Origin: Yponomeuta sedellus
Taxonomy: Eukaryota > Arthropoda > Insecta > Lepidoptera > Yponomeutidae
NCBI GenBank assembly: GCA_934045075.1
Contig: OW203725.1
Span: forward strand, 834,775 to 898,774
DNA length: 64,000 nucleotides
Direction of reading: 5' to 3'
Shown: in pieces, positions 61,254-64,000 of the stretch
How positions within the stretch are numbered: the stretch's first letter is position 1
Layout of the letters: each line of letters starts with the position of its first letter
Notes under the pieces: generated by a model
What the model was told of the DNA's origin: nothing
Seen by the model: the letters and a program-made list of their open reading frames with translations, nothing else
Databases searched by the model: none
Translations under genes and position numbers: made by a program

Positions 61254-62014
61254 TCATTCATCAATCATCTTATTACGTACCAAGATATACTTTTCATTTA
61301 TTTATTTAATATTCTTATTAGCGTGTCGATGACAAGCCATCGGGGTAAAAAGATTTGCCAATCAGCGTAAGGGACTCACTGATTGTTGCCCAGGCTGCCC
61401 CAGACGTACGGGCTCAGTGAGGACGTCGTAATTTTTTTTTTATTTGGGCGAGGTCCTGCTACTATATATTTTGTGGTAACCGTTGTATAAAATGTCAAAT
61501 AAAACTAATCAATAAATAATTAAAAATGTTAAAAACATAGTTTGATATAAAATAAAGCAAAAAAAATTAGAATGTCAAATTGTAATAATAAAAATTCCTA
61601 ATGTATTCTTAGCCTAATGGGTTTAAGTGTATGTCATTCTTTTTTTTCCTTGTTAGTTTTCCTTTTTGTTCTTTTTCTTTTTTTCTTCCCTTTCCTTTTC
61701 TTCTTTTCTTCTTTTCTTTCCCTTTTTTTGAATTTAAACCCATTAGTAAAAGCTAATAAAAGAGTAAAATTTTAAAATAGAAACAAAAATTTTATACAAA
61801 CAAAGTAAAATTACTTAAAGGTTTTAAAATGAATTATAAGGTCGTGTTTACCCCGACGCCTTATCTCTGTTTACTCCGACGAGTAGTCACAAGCAAGGCG
61901 CGGGGGTACAAAATAATAGTAATTAAAATTTAAATTATTATAAAAATACTTAAAATACACTTCTTCTCTCGCTCGGCCAGACCAGAAATCATCGATCAAT
62001 CAATCGTCGTTGAT
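61254..62014. other. Unannotated; pyrimidine-rich tract at 61640-61735
   Basis: TTTTCTTTT/CCTTTTC runs for about 95 bases. No gene seen. Confidence 0.4.
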
Positions 62015-62148
62015 GCACGGAAGCGCTCGGAAAAATGCCACTAGCGATAGTCACGGGACGCTCATCCATCCCATACCTGACCGCGCCTGTTGTTGCTTAA
62101 CCAAGTGATTGATTCCAATCACTCGGTTCGCCTAGGCCACGATCGCTT
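62015..62148 (-). mobile_element. 5S-headed SINE, 5' part
   Basis: On the minus strand: CGATCGTGGCCTAGGCGAAC, ACTTGGTTAAGCAACAACAG, GGATGGATGAGCG and TCGCTAGTGGCATTTTTCCG. The 3' two thirds are absent. Confidence 0.75.
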
Positions 62149-62764
62149 CGTATTGAACAGTACTATTTTTAGTCAGGTTCCACAGTTTTCTCCATAGTAA
62201 AAGTTTTCTGTAAGACGAGTAGAACTCCCAATTTTTGAACGACTACAAGCATTATATTGCACCCTGTACCTTTCTAAGTTAGTTACATTACGAGCCCTTG
62301 TCCTTCGTCTGTAGCCCTGACACCCGAGTTTCATAGAATAGTCTCTATTTTTGTTATGTTTAAGGATTATTTTCCGTTGATATAGTGGTGGCAGCACGCC
62401 GCTTGCCCGTCGTAGGATAGACGTTAAGTTGGCACGCCTGTCGTTGTATTTTAATTGTATTACAACAAAAGCGGCAGTGATTGAGGTCGTAGGGAGCAGC
62501 TGTAAGCAGCGGCAATTAGCGTCGCACTAACGACACTTGTTACTTTGTTGTGTTCCGCAAGTATTAACGATATCGCGCACGACGTGGATTAAGATGCAGT
62601 GGCCGACGCGGAAACTGGTGACCATCGGAGAAATGGCAACACCGGTACTTTTAAAAACTGCCTGATGGTGACACTGATGGTAAGACATATCTAGGTACTG
62701 ATTCAAAGGATCTCTTTGATGGATCACATAAGAAATGAGACAATTCGGCAAAGGACTAAGGTGA
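62149..62764. other. Unannotated
   Basis: No recognised protein or repeat on either strand. Confidence 0.3.
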
Positions 62765-62900
62765 CTGAGATAACCTAAAGGTTAGCAAGTTGAGGTGGCA
62801 GTGGGCTGGTCATATTGACGAAGAATCGATGGCCGATGTGCTGCAAAGGTTCTCGAGTTGAGACAACAAACTGGCAAACGCAGCGTACGACGCCCGCCAG
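62765..62900 (+). pseudogene. RTE-like LINE C-terminal fragment
   Basis: The plus frame reads K-V-S-K-L-R-W-Q-W-A-G-H-I-D-E-E-S-M-A then V-L-Q-R-F-S-S and a stop. The LRWQWAGHI block identifies it; beyond that the frame is broken. Confidence 0.65.
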
Positions 62901-62970
62901 CACTATTAAATATATATATCAAATTAAAATAAAAATTTAAACGGCTGACACGGCAGTGCTCCGCAGCAGT

Positions 62971-63014
62971 TGCTAGCACCATAGACCAAAATACCTTTTT
63001 GGTCTATGCTAGCA
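62971..63014. repeat. Hairpin TGCTAGCA..TGGTCTATGCTAGCA
   Basis: TGCTAGCACCATAGACCAAAA pairs with TTTTTGGTCTATGCTAGCA with a 2-base bulge (CC) and a 4-base loop. Confidence 0.7.
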
Positions 63015-63337
63015 CTCACATCTGCGCGGGCACTCAGGGTTAGACACTCGCCTGCAGTCAGAGACGAGCAACCGACGACGCGAGCTCCGTGCTCCGAGCT
63101 ACTCACCATGATTAAGCTCTGCGAATCAGAGCAAAACGTGTTCGGACTCTTGCGACTTAAATACAAGTAAATGAATCCAAAATTAAATTAAGCGATCGAG
63201 ATAGTACCTAAGGTACTTGTACACCACAGGACTGACATTACATTAGCAACAGCAGCCCATCAACGTCATCAGTGGATCCTCACCCGCCTTATTTATCGTT
63301 ACTAACTTCACTTCATTCAAATTTGCTGATCATCGAT
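63015..63337. other. Unannotated
   Basis: On the minus strand a frame starts at an ATG near 63110 and reads M-V-S-S-S-E-H-G-A-R; it may be the start of a LINE ORF, but this is not supported by further motifs. Confidence 0.25.
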
Positions 63338-63505
63338 ATAAGTATGTCCTCACTGTTGGGGCATGGGACGGTTAGGTTAGGTCATACTCCAGCACGGCAG
63401 CCAATTCTGGGTTGGTGGAGGATTGTAAGACGGTGGCGGGCCTTAAAGTGAAAAGTTATCAAGTGGCCCATAAGGCTTCTGACATGGGTTAACGACTTCC
63501 ATTAC
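63338..63505 (-). mobile_element. 5S-derived SINE, 3' half, diverged
   Basis: ATGTCCTCACTGTTGGGGCA, CATACTCCAGCACGGCAGCC, GGGTTGGTGGAGGATTGTAAG and AGTTATCAAGTGGCCCATAA. Confidence 0.65.
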
Positions 63506-64000
63506 ATTAAGAAGTTAATAATTTAAAATAAAAGTGTTATTTCGGCTCTACGACAATTCTTTTCACTTTAGCTCCACATTTACAGTTTTGAACCCTATAA
63601 ATTAAGAATATCAATAAAACTATTCAGTATATGCCGTCAAAATCACGCTCCATCTGAAAGTGTACACAAAGTCCAAAACAAACACACACAATTTTCCACT
63701 TCATAAACTATTCCACCTTTTGACTAATTAATTACAGTGGCAGTGCACGCAAATGTATTTGTGAGCGCTAATCATTGTGGTCGCGAGAGTGCCAGAGCTG
63801 CAGATTGCAATGGAACGGAGCCTTATTTCTGCGTGACTGAAACAGAGATTGTGCTATAAGGTTTGTATTATTTTTTGCATAAGCCATCTTTCAGTTCTGC
63901 ACGAAAGAACTTCCATCGGACCACCAGACGATCGGCTCGAACGCACGCTTTTATCGTCGAAATTGCGTGAATCCGCCCTAAGCGATTCGCGAATTCTTTT
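63506..64000. other. Unannotated
   Basis: No recognised gene or repeat to the end of the window. Confidence 0.3.

Overview
This is eukaryotic, AT-rich nuclear DNA, most probably from a moth or butterfly. The evidence for Lepidoptera is the repeat vocabulary: the 'GATGTTTTCCTTCAC'-type SINE core, RTE-like tails reading 'CCAGCAGTGGACTA..ATAGCCTGAAGAAGAAG', and Jockey-clade reverse transcriptase. The species cannot be fixed from sequence alone. Two 200-base runs of N (5720-5919, 32770-32969) are assembly gaps.

I found no intact host gene. The window is an accessory or intergenic region packed with transposable-element debris. Its protein-coding content is: a 5'-truncated but open Jockey-type reverse transcriptase (3399-4337); a decayed second RT (27757-28066); a LINE RNase H tail nested inside a 5S-derived SINE (11580-11998); several LINE C-terminal tails (16606-16985, 60987-61253, 62765-62900, 48238-48375, 57355-58000); a hAT dimerisation-domain fragment (33505-33696, minus); a two-exon THAP zinc-finger domain carrying one in-frame stop (33035-34838); and two weak exon candidates (22810-23222, 40112-40252).

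Layout. 0-6 kb: tRNA-like SINEs, the Jockey LINE, a 5S-SINE cut by gap 1. 6-13 kb: LINE 3' ends, a TGACGT-dense block, and a nested LINE-in-SINE. 13-25 kb: minisatellite, MITEs, LINE tails, a tandem duplication. 25-33 kb: SINE clusters, RT remnant, a 187-bp tandem array disrupted by an insertion. 33-35 kb: the THAP locus with a hAT fragment in its intron. 35-50 kb: many panhandle elements, MITEs, 5S-SINEs. 50-64 kb: double hairpin, a higher-order satellite (55.9-57.3 kb), LINE and SINE debris.

The most notable system is a non-autonomous family with a tRNA-like module (called the panhandle element here). Eleven insertions have flanking direct repeats of 10-20 bp. All eleven have the same terminus, AAAAACCTATT (end B), abutting one flank; nine of the eleven end on the other side in an A-rich tail ATTAAAAATAAAAATAGTAT (end A). 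End B is the reverse complement of a segment lying about 45-50 bp inside end A, so a transcript would fold into a panhandle with a single-stranded 3' tail. Bodies vary from about 70 to 575 bp and include head-to-tail dimers. A second SINE family has a 5S-rRNA-like head (box A and box C recognisable), with target-site duplications at two copies.
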